From Epiperipatus broadwayi (lineage: Eukaryota > Onychophora > Udeonychophora > Euonychophora > Peripatidae), in NCBI GenBank assembly GCA_028023455.1, contig JAQFVV010006271.1, forward strand, positions 1,187,795 to 1,251,794: a stretch of 64,000 nucleotides of DNA. The letters run 5' to 3'. The notes beneath the pieces were generated by a model, which was not told the DNA's origin, made no database searches, and saw nothing but the letters and a program-made list of their open reading frames with translations. Shown here in pieces: positions 1 through 13,276 of this stretch (the first letter of the stretch is position 1; each line of letters begins with the position of its first letter). The position numbers and the translations under genes were made by a program.

Positions 1-192
1 ATTCTTTTAAAACTTCATCTTCTTCCAATCCTCAACCAACTACCCAAAATCCATTCACTTGTTGAAATATATTATGATGAATATCAACTTGTAGTCATTT
101 TGAATTCTTTCCTAGTCATAAATACTGGGTATTTTCAGCATTAATCTTCATTCCATATTCTATAGATTTTTTTTCCAATTTGTTCTATATAT

Positions 193-2676
193 TGTATGTA
201 TGGTTTACAATCCTGTCACACCATGCTAGGTTAGTTCATACTACCAATTGGAGTCATGATAAATATTTGCTTAACTAATAAATTCCTAAGCACAAACAAG
301 TGTTAGTTTTTTTTAGACACATATATATACAACAATTTTTTTTTTAAAGCTAAAATACTGAATTCCACAGCAACTTAATTTTTCTACTGTAATAAAAAAG
401 ATTATAAAAATCATTAAACAATTAGGTTAAAAACTCTAAAGAAAAATCAATCAAGCATATATGTATGTTAACACCAAAGGTAGAAACTTGTGTTGTATGT
501 CATTAATTAGATTAGAACAATAATTAAGATGTTTAGATAAGACACACAAAATGATGACCTAATTTAAAATTAATCATGTAGCAACCAAGTGTGGAAATGA
601 AATTAAAACTTCATTAATAATTCTTTTAATACCATTACTGAAAGTAAATATATATGCAACAATAGAAAGTTATGTTAATATATAAGGAAATGCAAGATTC
701 AATATATCGAAAGGTGGAAATGAGCTAATCTCACTTTCACACTGCAGCTATATAAAAGCAATAGGAATCTTAATCTTACTCGTTCAAAATAATTGCTAAA
801 TAAAAGCCAACTTTGTTAGGCTTAAAAATTTGAAAGCCAAGATGGATGGATGTTTTCAGAATTAAATCGTGAAATAGGATTAAACTTAAAAGAAGCCAAA
901 CTAGCAAATTAAATTGAAAATTTATAAATAGCCAAGTTAATCTGAAGAACTAAAAAAGGTTTTTTTTCTTAGAAACTTTAATTTTATTTATGCAAAAAGA
1001 AGAAGAGAAAAATAACGTTATCAACAATCGAAGAGAAAGAAAGTAAACAATTGTTTTCTTATAATATCACTACTAAATACCCAATTGGAACCAAATAAAC
1101 TATGTATATAATATATATCATTATACAATGTGTTTCAGCTAAAAGCAATGATACTGTAGGGCATAGAACACCATCACAGAGCCATGAAAGCATAGTGATT
1201 TCATCCGTTCATTGCTGTAAAGCCTGAAGAACATTTGTTGTCTTTTACAAGATGCCTCCAGCTAATTCAAGAGAAAATCACTTGGACAAGATCCCTATAT
1301 TATCTTTCCAAGCAGGAGAATACCACTCTTCAAAGGAACAGTGTTCCATTTTTATCCAGAAATATTTATTTTAAAAATGATGGACTAATAATATGAAAAA
1401 CATTTCCAGCAGACTCATCAAACTTTAACTAATGTGAACGATTGAAAATTTTGATTTTTTTTCTATTATTGTTATTTTTTTTATTATTTTTGTTTCTACA
1501 CTTGGAAGCAAATGTGTTCACATTTTTTTTGGAAAAGTTTATTATGAGAGTAATAAGCTGGAAGTTATTAGATTTAGCTAGATATTTTTTTGTTATTAAA
1601 TAAAATCTAGAGCAACTTCTCATCCCAACCAACTTGACATTGACAGCTTAATGTGAAATAAATGGTAAGATTTTAATATATCTCACATTAAGCATCTACA
1701 CTATAAAATAGGACAGAATAGATGTTAGTTTGTTAATCATTAACAAACCTTTATTATATATTTCTTTCATGTAATTCATTAACAACCTTACATGGATACT
1801 TTTTTTATATTAATATTAGAGATGTCTATAGATAGTGGGGGGGCTCCAAGAAAATGTACCACCATCAATATGAACTGGATAATAAAGATTTTTATGATGT
1901 GACTGTAAATAGGATTGATTAGCCTGCTAGATTTGTGGTTATGTAAATATTATTTTATGTATATGTCTTTGTAAATAACTGATGTCAAGCACATGAATTT
2001 CTACCATGGGCTGAGGGATAATTATTTTTTATTATTATCATTATTAGATGACAGTATGATAGAAGTTTATCCTTGACATAGCAGATTATGTAATTCAGTA
2101 TTATTAAACATTTGTTCATTTTTTTGTTATTAATAAATGTTAAAAGAATTTGTTACTTTAATCTGATCTCTAGATCATCATCATTCATATATTCACCACC
2201 AACATTATTATCATCATCATTATCTCATTTATCTTCATTATTTTTTATTATTGAAAGCATAAACACATTGATTCATGCCCAATTGTTGTGATAGTCTTTA
2301 GCATATACATATTTGAACATACACACCTTATTTTATGTGCAATATTTATAGGATTTATGTAATCAATCATCATATATATATATAATAATTGCTAATTAGT
2401 GTGATTTTATTCTTTGATAAGAGAATCAACAGCAATTACTCTCTGAGTTTGAATACTGTGGTCATAATGGAGCTAGAGAGGGGTGAGAACTGGATGAATT
2501 AACCTAAATTGTGTCCAAGTTAATAAAAATAAACAGACTTAGTCTATTGAAAGTAAATATAACCATAGGATATGTATTTCATCATGTAATCATTTGTGTC
2601 CTATCCAAGGACCCAAAGTCTGACCATAGTAAGATGCACTCGCCCTCTCTCCTGAGTAAATCTCTGGGCTGTTACA
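193..2676 (+). repeat. 5' long terminal repeat (about 2.48 kb)
   Basis: Aligns along its length with 5691-7613 and then 10709-11085. Shared landmarks are the start (TGTATGTATGG here, TGTAAGGATGG there), the block with ACTACCAATTGGAG, the segment CACTTGGAAGCAAATG, and the 3' end with GACCATAGTAAGATG. Such an LTR is unusually long for a Gypsy element. The start forms an imperfect inverted repeat, seen more clearly in the right LTR. Confidence 0.85.
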
Positions 2677-2678
2677 TC

Positions 2679-2692
2679 TGGTGCCAAAAATG
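2679..2692 (+). other. putative primer binding site
   Basis: TGGTGCCAAAAATG starts two bases after the LTR end. Primer binding sites of LTR retrotransposons begin with TGG, complementary to the CCA end of a tRNA. The tRNA is not identified. Confidence 0.5.
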
Positions 2693-3453
2693 TTAGTCAA
2701 GAATATCAAGTTTCCAGTGATGTTCAATTATTGAACTTATAATTTAAAATATATATATATATTTTGGATCTCTTTCCCCTTAAATCCTTTTTGCAATGTG
2801 TAACTTATATGAACTTACACATCTGGCATATAATTGATACATGCAACCACAACATTGATGAATGTATCTAACAACCTTTTTTTTGAAAATTACTTTGAAC
2901 AAACATAACAAATGGAAATTATATCTAAAATAATGAATGTAAGTTGGGAAATATAAATAATGAAATGAGCTGAGACCAATAATTAAATAATTAATCAATT
3001 AATAAACTGAGGTTAAAATAGACGAGTCAGTGAAAATAAAAGACAAGGCTTTAAAAATAGGCAATAAACACACACACACACACAAAGGAAGTCCAAGCCA
3101 AATGCAAATGGAAAAGAGAGACATATAAAACCCTATAGTATACTTTTGCTTTATATTTATAAAAACAAACCTTATATTTTAACTGTTGAGTAAATTTCTT
3201 TAATGATAACTAGAAATAAAAAATATTTATTAAACATGGAAAGAAAGCATTTACTTGAAAGAGAGAGCAGTAGTGACAGTGAAATAGGAGATGCTACTGT
3301 TTAATAGTGAAAAAGAATCTTTGTCTAGCCAAGTATCTGTGGAGTCTATAACTGACACCAAACCTTTTTCACAGTTACAGGAAGAGAGACAAAAAGCTTT
3401 TCAAATTTAACAGACCCCTGCCTAATAAAGTCAGTCAAGCACCTACAATCAAA

Positions 3454-4310
3454 ATGACACTGATTACAGGAGATAAGATGACTACAGAACAGGCACTTCA
3501 AATGATCATGAACAAGATCAGTAGCATGGAAGCAAAAATGGCAAACAAGGAAGATATAGATGATATAAAAGGTATCAAGGAAGATATGAATAATATGAAA
3601 AAAGATATGAATAATACAAAAGATACCATGGAAACCAAAACTGATGTGGATAGCATGGTAATAAAGGTATAAGAAAGTATGAGTTACTTAAAAGAATTGA
3701 CTGAAGACTTAGAAATGGATGAAGTTGAAAATTTTCAGCACACAAAGATGTTAATAACATTGGAAGAGAACTCAGACCATTCAATGAATTCACAGATGGA
3801 TAATTTTTAATACAAATTAGATTGTGAATCTCAGGAGTTGAGAAAATCACATGCAAATAATGTTCCCAAATGGCAATTGAAATTAAACTCATGACATTTT
3901 CAGACTGACCATAAGTCGAATGATGAAACCATGAGAGTCAAGATAACTCCATAGTCTCAAAGCATTATAAAGGATACATAGAAGAGAGTGCAGTAGTACA
4001 TAAATTGGACGTATATTTGAAATCATCCTGGCACATGTGTGCTTTCCATCCAAAGGAAGTGAAAATGTTCTCCAGACACAATGCTGATGAACTATGTTAC
4101 AGCCATCAGAATGAAATATTACTAACTCCATTAGCTGCCACAAGAGAGAATTGTCAAGATAGAATAACAAATTTTGAAGGCATGGATAAAGTCAATGGAC
4201 TTGATCTTCTTAAAAATGTATTAGGGCATTTGAAATTTCTCCATAACAAAGAAGATGATCAGAATATTAAAAATCATTGGAGAGATGATACAAATAAAAT
4301 TAGTTATTGA
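3454..4310 (+). pseudogene. gag-like coiled-coil protein remnant
   Basis: The longest open piece (3454-3672) starts with ATG and encodes a lysine- and methionine-rich segment with repeated short units around DDIKGIKEDMNNMKKDMNN, a predicted coiled coil. The same style of repeat occurs in the first gag part of the minus-strand element at 45.6-45.8 kb. The frame continues with stops to about 4000, followed by another open piece at 4005-4310 in which no domain is recognised. The position just after the LTR and primer site supports gag. The sequence is broken by several stop codons. Confidence 0.55.
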
Positions 4311-4807
4311 ATCATGATAGAGAATCCCACACCAGAAACCATGAAACAAAAGAGTCCCTGGTTCCATAAGCTATGCAATACATACAAACATCCCTTCACA
4401 TTTATTAGGCATATAAAGGCTAGTCCTTAAGAAACAAATACAAGGGATGGACATCAAAGATTGTGACCTGGAATCTGTATACCAAATAACCCAAAAGGAA
4501 TGAAATTCAAGTATAATATTTTAAAAAAGATATATATATCCAAACCAACTGATGATGTCATGAGCATAAGAAAAAAAATGTTAAAAAATAGATAGGACAT
4601 GAATAGAAGTACCCACACTTTTAACTGAGCTAAGATGTGTGACCAACAAACAAAACATATGGTACAAGCTGGCCAAGCAGTACAAGAGTCCAATGGACCC
4701 CAATACAATGCTTTAAAAAGAGTATACATAGGTAGGTCAGCCAATGAGTATACCAATTCATATCTATACTATTCACTACATATCAATCCCTGGAAAATCC
4801 CACTGAA

Positions 4808-5115
4808 ATAGATGTAAAAAAAGAAAAATTAAAAGCCTATGAAAGGCTCACAAATATGGGTAACCACAGACACAAGGATAAAGAAGAGAAGGTGTATCAT
4901 GATTTCAAAGTATGAGACAAAGTCTGCATAAAGACACTACATGTAAGCAAACCACAATACAATATGTATAATAAGGTTTTCAATCAATATTAAGGACCAT
5001 TTACAATCATAAAGCAATCTGGTCACAATGCATTTTGGACTGGATTCTCCACATGATCATACAGTTAAAGGCAACTGCCTTGTACAATCCACAATCCAGC
5101 TAAAATCAGTTAAGA
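4808..5115 (+). pseudogene. integrase C-terminal remnant (Gypsy)
   Basis: Translating with one or two stops gives KVYHDFKV-DKVCIKT, then YNKVFNQY-GPFTII and a downstream hydrophobic patch. This matches the integrase C-terminal pattern of Ty3/Gypsy elements, in which a HD..GD.V motif is followed by K....Y.GPF.I. A similar segment is on the minus strand at 42.05-42.18 kb in the second element. The catalytic integrase core is missing here, so gag runs almost directly into the integrase tail, indicating a large internal deletion. Confidence 0.65.
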
Positions 5116-5676
5116 TTATCAATTAAAACTGATTATCAATTAAAACTTGCTAAATAATAAAGTGAATATCAAATAGTATGTATATATCTAGGTGATTTAT
5201 GCAAAAAAATGTGCATTACTAGAGATATTAAAATTTGATGATTGTACATCCAAGCTATTGCTTAGAAGCATTGAGTTATCTTGAAATCAACCAAGATTCA
5301 AGAGTCAATCCATACAGAGTAATGGATGCTCTAATATTTAGTTAGACCTTCAAAAAATCCAGAAATACTCAAAAAAGGAACAGGATGAAGGCTAACAAAT
5401 AAACTTGTGTGCAATATGCAATAGAAACACATTAATGGTTAATTATTTGTCCATATAACCATCAAAAGCCTTAAGTCCAGATCACACCTTAAATGATATG
5501 ACCTAGCCATTAAAAGAAATTGTGAAGTAGTGAAGGAACCTACTGATAAAATACAAGCAACACTGGAGTGAACTTTTAAAAACCTTCATTGAAACAAAAC
5601 TTGATCCATCATTAAACAGACACCCATTCATTGTAAATGTTAAAATTTTAATCATAAGTTAGAATTTTAGCCCTGT

Positions 5677-5689
5677 AAGGATAGGGGAG
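5677..5689 (+). other. polypurine tract
   Basis: A-A-G-G-A-T-A-G-G-G-G-A-G lies one base before the right LTR, the usual position of the plus-strand primer tract of LTR retrotransposons. Confidence 0.6.
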
Positions 5690-5690
5690 T

Positions 5691-7235
5691 TGTAAGGATG
5701 GCTTACAACCCTGTCATACCATCCTATGTTAGCCTATACTACCAATTGGAGGCATAAAAATATTTGCTTAACTAATAAATTGTTAAGCACATACCAGTGT
5801 TAGTTTTTTAGATACACAAAATGATGATCTAATCTAAAGTTAATCAGGTAACCTGCAAGTGTGATAATGAAATTAAAACTTCATTAATAATTGTTTTAAT
5901 ACCATTACTGAAAGTAAATATATATACAACAATAGGAAGTTATGTCAATATATAAGGAGAAAGGAGCTCATCTCACTTTCAAACTGCATACTATATAAAT
6001 GCAATTTGAATAATCATCCTTTCTCTTTCAAAATAATTCACTTGCTAAATAAAAGCCAACTTTGTTATGCTTAAAAATTCAAATGCACAGATGTATGTAT
6101 GTATGTATTTGGAATTAAATCTATTTGAAATAACATTAAACTTAGTAGAAGCCAAACTAGCAAAGTAAATTAAAAATTCATAAGTAGCCAAGTTAATTTG
6201 AAGAAGCAAAAAAGATGTTTTTAGAAACTTTATTTTTATTTACTTAAGAAGAAGAAAAGAAAAATTAATAGTTATCAGCAATCAAAGAAAAAGTAAATAA
6301 TTGTTCTCTTATATATATATATAACTACTAATTACCCAATTGGAACCAAATAAACTACGTATATAATATACATCATTATACAATATGTTCCAGCTAAAAG
6401 CAAAGATATCATAGTGAATGGAATGTTATTACCAGAGCCATGAAAGCATAGGAACTTCATCTGTTCTTTGCTGTGAAGCCTGAAGAACATCTATTGTCCT
6501 TTACAAGATTCTTCCACTTAATTCAAGAGAAAATCACCTGGACAGGATTTCTATCTTATCATTTCAAACAGGAGAATGCCATTCTTTGGATAAATATTAT
6601 CCCATTTTTATCCAGAGATATCTCTTTTAAAAATGATGGACTAAAAATATGAAAGACATTTCCAGCAGACTCATCAAACATTAAGTAATATGAATGATTG
6701 AAAATTTTGATTTTTATTTTCTGTTATTTTTTTTTCGAATTTCATTTCCATACTTGGAAGCAAATGTCTTCACATTTTTTTGGAAAAGTTTATTATGAGA
6801 GTAAAGAGGCGGTAGTTATTAGATTTAGCTAAATATTTTTTTGTTATTAAATAAAATCTAGAGCAACTTGCTTTTCTAACCAAATTGACATTGACAGAAT
6901 AATGTGAAATAAATGGTAAGATTTTAATATAATCTCACATTAAGCATCTACACTATAAAATAGGACAGAATTGATGTTTGTTTGTTAATCATTAACTAAC
7001 CTATATCATGAGTTTCTTTTGTGTAACTGATTAATAACCTTGCATGGATGCTTCTTTTCTATTAATGTTAGAAATGTCTATAGATAGAGGGGGCTCCAAG
7101 AAAATTTACCACTATCAATATGAACTGGATAACAATGATTTTTATGAGTGGATTGATAAGCCAATTAGATTTGTGGTTATGTAAATATTATATATATATA
7201 TATATATATATAATATTTACATAACCAATATATAC

Positions 7236-7276
<41 letters not shown>

Positions 7277-7613
7277 CTTTGTAAATAACTGCTGTCAAGC
7301 ACATGAATTTTTACCATAAGCTGAGGGATAAGGATTTATTATTAACATTATTAGATGAAAGTGTGGTAGAAGCTCATTTTTTATCATAGCAGATTATGTA
7401 ATTCAGTATTATTAAACATTTGTTTATTTATTTTGTTATTTAGAAATGTTAAAAGAATTTGTTACTTTAATCTGATCTCTAGATCATCATCATTCATATA
7501 TTAACCACCAACATTATTAACATCATTATTATTTCATTTATCATTATTCTTATTATTAAAAGCATAAACATATTGATTTATGCCCAATTGTTGTGATATA
7601 TATATATATATAT
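5691..7613 (+). repeat. 3' LTR, first part
   Basis: Matches the left LTR from its first base. It begins with an imperfect palindrome, TGTAAGGATGGCTTACA. The match is lost inside a TA repeat at about 7597-7613, where a 3.1 kb insertion begins, and resumes at 10709. Confidence 0.85.
7180..7275. repeat. (TA)n microsatellite with palindromic core
   Basis: Runs of TA are arranged around an inverted copy of GGTTATGTAAATATTATA, so the stretch can fold on itself. The left LTR lacks this expansion. Confidence 0.8.
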
Positions 7614-10600
7614 TGCTTGTACCGGTTGAAATTGTATGTTAACTCAACACGATTCACAGCCTGGGTAAAAGTACCTCAAATCCAACTGTATGCGAAATCA
7701 AAGATAAAGAATACTTATGGATTCTACCCTGTTTACCCACTCTCTAAATCTGCAAACTAATTAACAACATTTTTGAGGCAAGCAATTAATCTTTTCCACA
7801 CTCCGGCCCACTAGCATCAATGGTAGGGCATGAAGCTCAACTACTTTGTATGTCTAACTCTAATTATTAACTTTAATTAGACTATCTATTTATTTAAATA
7901 TAAAATGGTGTGTGTGTGACCTTGAATCATCAGATAGCAACACAATAATTAATTAGAAAATACAAATTTTAGATTGAAGAAATAGAGACGAACCACAGGT
8001 AGCTTAATTCACAGATATATTTAATAAAACATTTGTATAATTTATCTAATGTCTCTGATTAGATTTCATAAAATTATTTAATAAAAGTTTCTATTCTATC
8101 ATTTATTAAACCTCTGGTGAGAGAGCGGTATAGTTATATGCCAATATAACAAATGTCACGATTAGCGATTTATAGAAGACGCCCACCCAAGTCTGAGATA
8201 TTGGAATGGATATTTTAAAGAGCTATTTTAAACATAATTTTATTATGATTGAATTTATTTTAAGAGAGAAATGATTAACTCAAAGTATAGGAACTGGTGT
8301 TGGAGAGAGTGACACATTTAAAGTATAAATGGATTGCAATATTCACAATCAAATATTTCAAGATTTAAAATATATAAATTAATCAGATTGTGGTCAATCC
8401 ACCATAATGTGCTCAGACAAAGGAAAGTGAACAAATCTCAGCATTTGATATTACATTACTAGCATATACTCAATTCACCTGCCCCTGTTCCCATGATGCC
8501 AAGAAATAAAAAAGAATAGTCTATGCCATTAGCAAACCTAAAAATATTTCAGGTGAAAGAATGAGAATCACCAAGGCTAGCTGAGCCTAGTTTGCCCCAG
8601 TTCTTCCCGTTTTGGCTTTCATATCCTGATAAATCATGGCCAGTGAAATTATTACATGGTCTAGTTTTGATCTAGTGATCACAAAGAACAAAAGACAAGT
8701 AATCAAGCCAAATACCAGCGAGGCAAAATATGAGTACTGGAAAATATATTTTAGCATTTAAATATATAGTTGTGCTGAGCTATAAAGATTACATAAATGC
8801 ATACGGATTGATCAAGATCAGACCAACAAGAATCAAATAAGTATTAATTAGTATTACGAATATTTGTAATTAATGAACCATCTCTCCCTTCAACACAAAA
8901 TCCTACTAACATTTTAAATAACAATCTATTACTCTCTTATTATTTAACATGAATATAATTTATAAACCCCCTCCCTTTCACTCTTTAAAAATGAAATAAT
9001 TTAACTAAATAAACTCTCATACTTGAATCTCACACCTCTCCACAACTAAACTGTGTACGTATAAATATAAAAAAGACACATAATAATATAAAATGGTTTA
9101 ATCTCGACAAAATAAAGGTTGCTCCAAAATCTTCAGAGCTAGGGAATTGTTTATTTTATTTACTGACAAACATTGGTCGGGAAATAGGCAGCAAAATATT
9201 TATTTAAGTAAAGTTTTTGTCAAGATGGAACAAAAATTGGCATATATTCATTTCATTTTAAGTAATTAATAATAATATTTTCTAAACTGCAATTAGAAGG
9301 AAGTTTAGCATTAAGAAGAGGCATAATTTTAAAACAGATACAAAAAAAGCAAAGACATTAGATTTTAAATAATAACAAGTATATTAAATTAAATATTTTA
9401 AATTACATTATAGGGATTACACTTTAGAAGACATTACAATTAGCAGGAGTTACATTATTGGGTCACTGGAGTTTAGAAGAATAAATTAGGTGGTTTGAAA
9501 TAACAAATTGGAAACATATTACCTAATTTATTATAAGTCCAAGTGGAAGTTGGAATCCCATGATGAAAACTGAATTTCCACACAGGCATAGCTAGCTATG
9601 AGTTGAATAAAAGAGTTCAACAGTTCAGCAGTTTATTTTTACGAGGTTTCTCTGGCCTATGATATTTTGATGATCATATTTAGGACATGGGAGGTGGGCA
9701 GATTGATGCAGTCTATTCTGATATCATACTTCAGAACATTTTTATCATGATTTTAAAAATTTGACTGACGTAGATTTGCCAGGCAATTGCTGACAAAACT
9801 TGGGACTGGCTGGCTTCTATTGTTCTCTTTGGCTATTTATACCTTTCTTAACTATTTTTGGAAAATTCCCTTTTTTGTATGCTCCAGGCTAAGTGGCAAT
9901 GTTTGGAATACTTAAAGTATATTGTAAGTAATATTTACTGAGGCTATAAGCTTGATAATATGCATGTAAAATGCGATAGTAGGGACCTCTACAGGTGTTT
10001 TAACCACAAGCTTATGCTTTTCTTCCATAGCATAAGCTTGTGGTTAAAACACCTGTAGAGGTCCCTACTATTGCATTTTACACACATATTATCGAGGTTA
10101 TAGCCTCAGTAAATATTACTTACGTAATCAATGTGCGTTTAATAAATTTATAATTACAACTTTAAAGTATATTGGTATTGTATTCTTGAGATCAACTTTC
10201 TGATAAATCCAATGATTTAATTGTTTCAAATCTATTTTTAATTAAATGTAGATTTGCAGAATTTATATTTCCAAATTATCTTTTCTATCTTAGTTTTACT
10301 TTAATTAGAAAATCCATTACCATTTTGTTAATGGATTTTCTTTTGTTGACGCTACAGAATGTTAGTAAGGTTTATCATGAAAGCAAATCTCCAGAATAAA
10401 ATACTTAAAAAAAAATAGCATATTAAAAATATATATATTGATTTTTATAAAAGTTTCCATCTGTAATTCTATATATATGTATTTGCGTATATATATCTAT
10501 CTGGGTCCCTCTAATATTTATAATAAAACATTTTAATAGAAAATTAATACTTTAAGAACTTATTTACTGGCCTAAAATTTAAATGTAGATAAAATGGCAG

Positions 10601-10708
10601 ACGTAAAGTTTTACAAACATCGTAACATGCGTGGATCAGGTTTGATTCTTGTCTAGTAATCTAGAAAGATGTGAAGCATGGATCTGGCCTACAGATCCAT
10701 CTGCTTCA
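7614..10708. mobile_element. 3.1 kb insertion inside the LTR, unclassified
   Basis: This block has no counterpart in the left LTR. Its outer bases are TG...CA (TGCTTGTACCGG at left, CTGCTTCA at right) and it is flanked by ATAT on both sides, which would suit a solo LTR, but the repeated TA context makes the boundaries uncertain. There is no open reading frame of note. It contains the palindromic element at 9925-10161. A box B-like AGGTTTGATTC occurs near its right end. No family is recognised. Confidence 0.55.
9912..10174 (+). mobile_element. palindromic (foldback) element with 13-bp target duplication
   Basis: Two arms of about 105 bp (9925-10015 and 10030-10126, roughly) are near-perfect reverse complements around a 12-nt loop. 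A one-sided tail follows at right, with ATGTGCGTTTAATAAATTT. The whole is flanked by the direct repeat TTAAAGTATATTG (9912-9924 and 10162-10174). There is no coding capacity. Its tail resembles those of the palindromes at 13.9-14.6 kb and 23.3-23.6 kb. Confidence 0.85.
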
Positions 10709-11085
10709 ATATATATACACCTTATTGTATGTGTAATGATATTAAGAAGATATTTATAGGATTTACATAATTGATGATCACCTATATAGAGATATAATAA
10801 TTTCCAATTGGTGTGATTTTGTTCCCTGATAAGAGAGTCAAAAGAAGTTACTCTTTGAGTTTGAATATTGTGATATAACGGAGCCAGAAAGGGGTGAGAA
10901 CTGGATGAACTAACCCGAATTGTTTCTAAGTTAATAAAAATAAACAGAGCTAGTCTATTGAAAGTAGATACAATTATAGATTATGTATTTCATCACATGA
11001 TCATTTGCATCCTATCCAAAGACACAAAGTCCGACCATAGTAAGATGAGGTCCTCTCTCTTTTGACTAAATCCCAGCACGTTACA
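10709..11085 (+). repeat. 3' LTR, second part
   Basis: Matches positions 2315-2676 of the left LTR, including GGGGTGAGAACTGGATGAA and GACCATAGTAAGATG, and ends GTTACA. It closes the Gypsy-like element. Confidence 0.85.
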
Positions 11086-11119
11086 ATATTTTGCAATTTT
11101 TTTCATCCTCAACTCAATC

Positions 11120-12330
11120 AATAGTAGTCTGTCCAATAGACAGGTCCAGAGAGTAGCCACTACATCAGTTCATCCATTCTTCCATTCCATTCTCTTCCTT
11201 GCCCACTTCCTCAATTCCACATAACCCCTTCCATCTCGTATATCATCCAATAATGTCAATCTCTTCCGTCCTTTCTTTTTATTTCCACTCACCATTCCTT
11301 CCAAAACATCTTTCATTAAACTATAATCTTTTCTTAGTATATGTCCAATCCAGTTTCTCTTTCTCTCTTTGATACTTTCAATCAAAAACAAAACAATTGT
11401 ACATCCATCTAAAATGTTTAAAAGCAAAATAAAAATACATACTCAGTTTAGGTGCAGTAGCAGAATAATATATTTCTGGAACTCAAAGTTCATGGAATGC
11501 ACTTAAACTCTATCATGTTCAGTGTTTGAACTTTTTATGAACTTTCAAGAAAAAAACCACTTGATTACTTAAACATCTTATTAGAGAGTTCAATGATAAC
11601 TTGAGAAAATAACATGCAGATGAATGAAACTATTAACCTTGCTTGCATTATTAAATATTTCTTTTAACACTAATATGCAGCTATACTTGTAAAAATGTCA
11701 AAAGCTTATTACTGTCATTGACATGCACAATATTTGGTTTGAATGCTGCCCTCTCATGTACATTGTAGCATATATAAAAACACTTGTTTTGTTAACAAGC
11801 TTTGCAATAGAAAACATATTGTTTATAAAACTGCAAGTATACAATAGTTTTCAATATACAAATATAAATAACACACTGTTTTATGTATATAAATTAAGAT
11901 TATAGTATAAACATAATTAAAAATAATAAACATAGTTATTAAATTGAGAGAGTGGATTTATATTCATTTACTCAAAAAATGAAATAAAAAAAAAACTTAT
12001 TATCCCATCTTTGTACTATAAGAGTCATATCATCTGCAAATCTTATACACTTTATTATTCTACCTCCAATATTAGCTTCACAGTTTAAATATTTTTCTAA
12101 TATGTCTTCTAAATAAACAATAAAAACTCAAGTGAAATGCATTACCTTTGTCTATATCTTGTTTTTATATTCACTTCTTCAGTCTAATTATTCCAAAATT
12201 TGATTATTATTTTTTGTCCGGCATACATATTCCAAATCGATCTTTTTTCTTTCCAAAATACTTTTTTATTTTTTCATATAGTCAAACAAAAGTAAACCTG
12301 GTTGCTCCAAAAGTAAAATGTAGTTACATA
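11120..12330 (-). pseudogene. non-LTR retrotransposon remnant (RT and C-terminal tail)
   Basis: On the minus strand, 12330-11995 translates in pieces to a reverse transcriptase segment containing RFADDMTLI, the metal-binding box of LINE reverse transcriptases, preceded by GGRIIKCI. Downstream, 11427-11170 encodes RKRNWIGHILRKD and then KKGRKRLTLLDDI, the typical post-RT tail of many APE-type LINEs (a W-GH-LR motif, then a basic GRxR-LLDD segment). About 560 bases between them (11430-11990) match nothing recognised, so the copy may be interrupted or decayed. Upstream parts and the endonuclease are missing. Confidence 0.75.
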
Positions 12331-12339
12331 TTTTAAAAT

Positions 12340-12934
12340 GAGAGAGAGTGAGCATATATCAATTTTACTGATAAAGAATATTTCTGGGGATTAAGAAGAA
12401 TTTGATGAACTTGAATTCTGCAGAGTAGATAACTGAATTTAAGTATAAAAAATGAAAGAAGACTAAAGTGAAATTAAATCAAGCAGACACCTACATCTGG
12501 GATAAAACCTATTATATCTGACTAATAATTATTACATACTTTTTTAAAAAGTTGATGAGTATAATGTGAAATATTAAAAATGAGAGTTTATATGATTATT
12601 TAAAAGATTCACTAATTGTAAGTAAATAATATTAGTAATCCTAATTAAAAATAAAACGATTCAATTATAATATCGATCAGTCAAATAGAAAATTAATTAG
12701 CCTCATCTTGTACTAATGCACTCTGGATAATTGATAACTGCAAGATTATATATAAGACCTAGCAGATATAAAAAATTCAGGTAATTTATGCATGATCACA
12801 AGATTTCCTGGAGATCTGGGGTTTTAAATCCAGAAATAGTTACTCACTAGCCAATGTACAAGACATCAAGCTCTTTTAGGATTTCTGTAAGCCTTGTTGT
12901 TTAAGATACATTTATGTAGTGAATTTACATGATA

Positions 12935-12935
<1 letters not shown>
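12340..12935. other. AT-rich stretch, nothing recognised
   Basis: No supported ORF, palindrome or repeat. A weak box B-like pattern near 12820 is not enough to call a SINE. Confidence 0.5.

Positions 12936-12982
<47 letters not shown>
12936..12982. repeat. (TA)n microsatellite
   Basis: More than 20 uninterrupted TA units. Confidence 0.95.
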
Positions 12983-12985
<3 letters not shown>

Positions 12986-13276
12986 AATAACAAGAAAAGT
13001 AATAACTATTATAAACAGTCTTTCAATTTGCAGAAGTAATTTCAGTTAATTCCTTAACCTGCCTCAACTGCAGTTAAATTCAAATAACAAAGTGGAAGCA
13101 AATGCCATCAACTCAAATCCCATAAATCCCAAATTTTAATGTCAGTAGCTTGTTTATTAATTAAATTCATTTTATTCCTATTTATAAAAATTGCCTCCTT
13201 AATTTTTCTTTTATTATGGTTTCTCTCTTTGTGAAGAATCTTCTTACTTTCAATATATATATATATATATATATAT

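Larger units (their letters stand above)
193..11085 (+). mobile_element. Gypsy-like LTR retrotransposon, defective, with nested insertion
   Basis: Two long direct repeats flank a 3.0 kb internal region. The left LTR is 193-2676. The right LTR is 5691-7613 plus 10709-11085, split by a later insertion. Both LTRs begin TGTA and end TTACA. A putative primer binding site follows the left LTR and a purine-rich tract precedes the right LTR. The 4 bases outside each end are ATAT, a possible target duplication, though weak in such AT-rich DNA. Internally there is a gag-like coiled-coil remnant and an integrase C-terminal remnant; protease, reverse transcriptase and RNase H are missing. Stops occur in every coding remnant, so the copy is dead. 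Family assignment to Ty3/Gypsy is an inference from the integrase tail and from similarity to the element at 41.7-46.7 kb. Confidence 0.85.

Noticed and set aside
7614-10708. Definite solo-LTR call for the 3.1 kb insertion
   Set aside because: Ends lie in TA repeats, no second copy aligned with confidence and no internal region is known.
12800-12830. Box B-like GGGGTTTTAAATCC
   Set aside because: No box A at the expected distance and no repeat copy.
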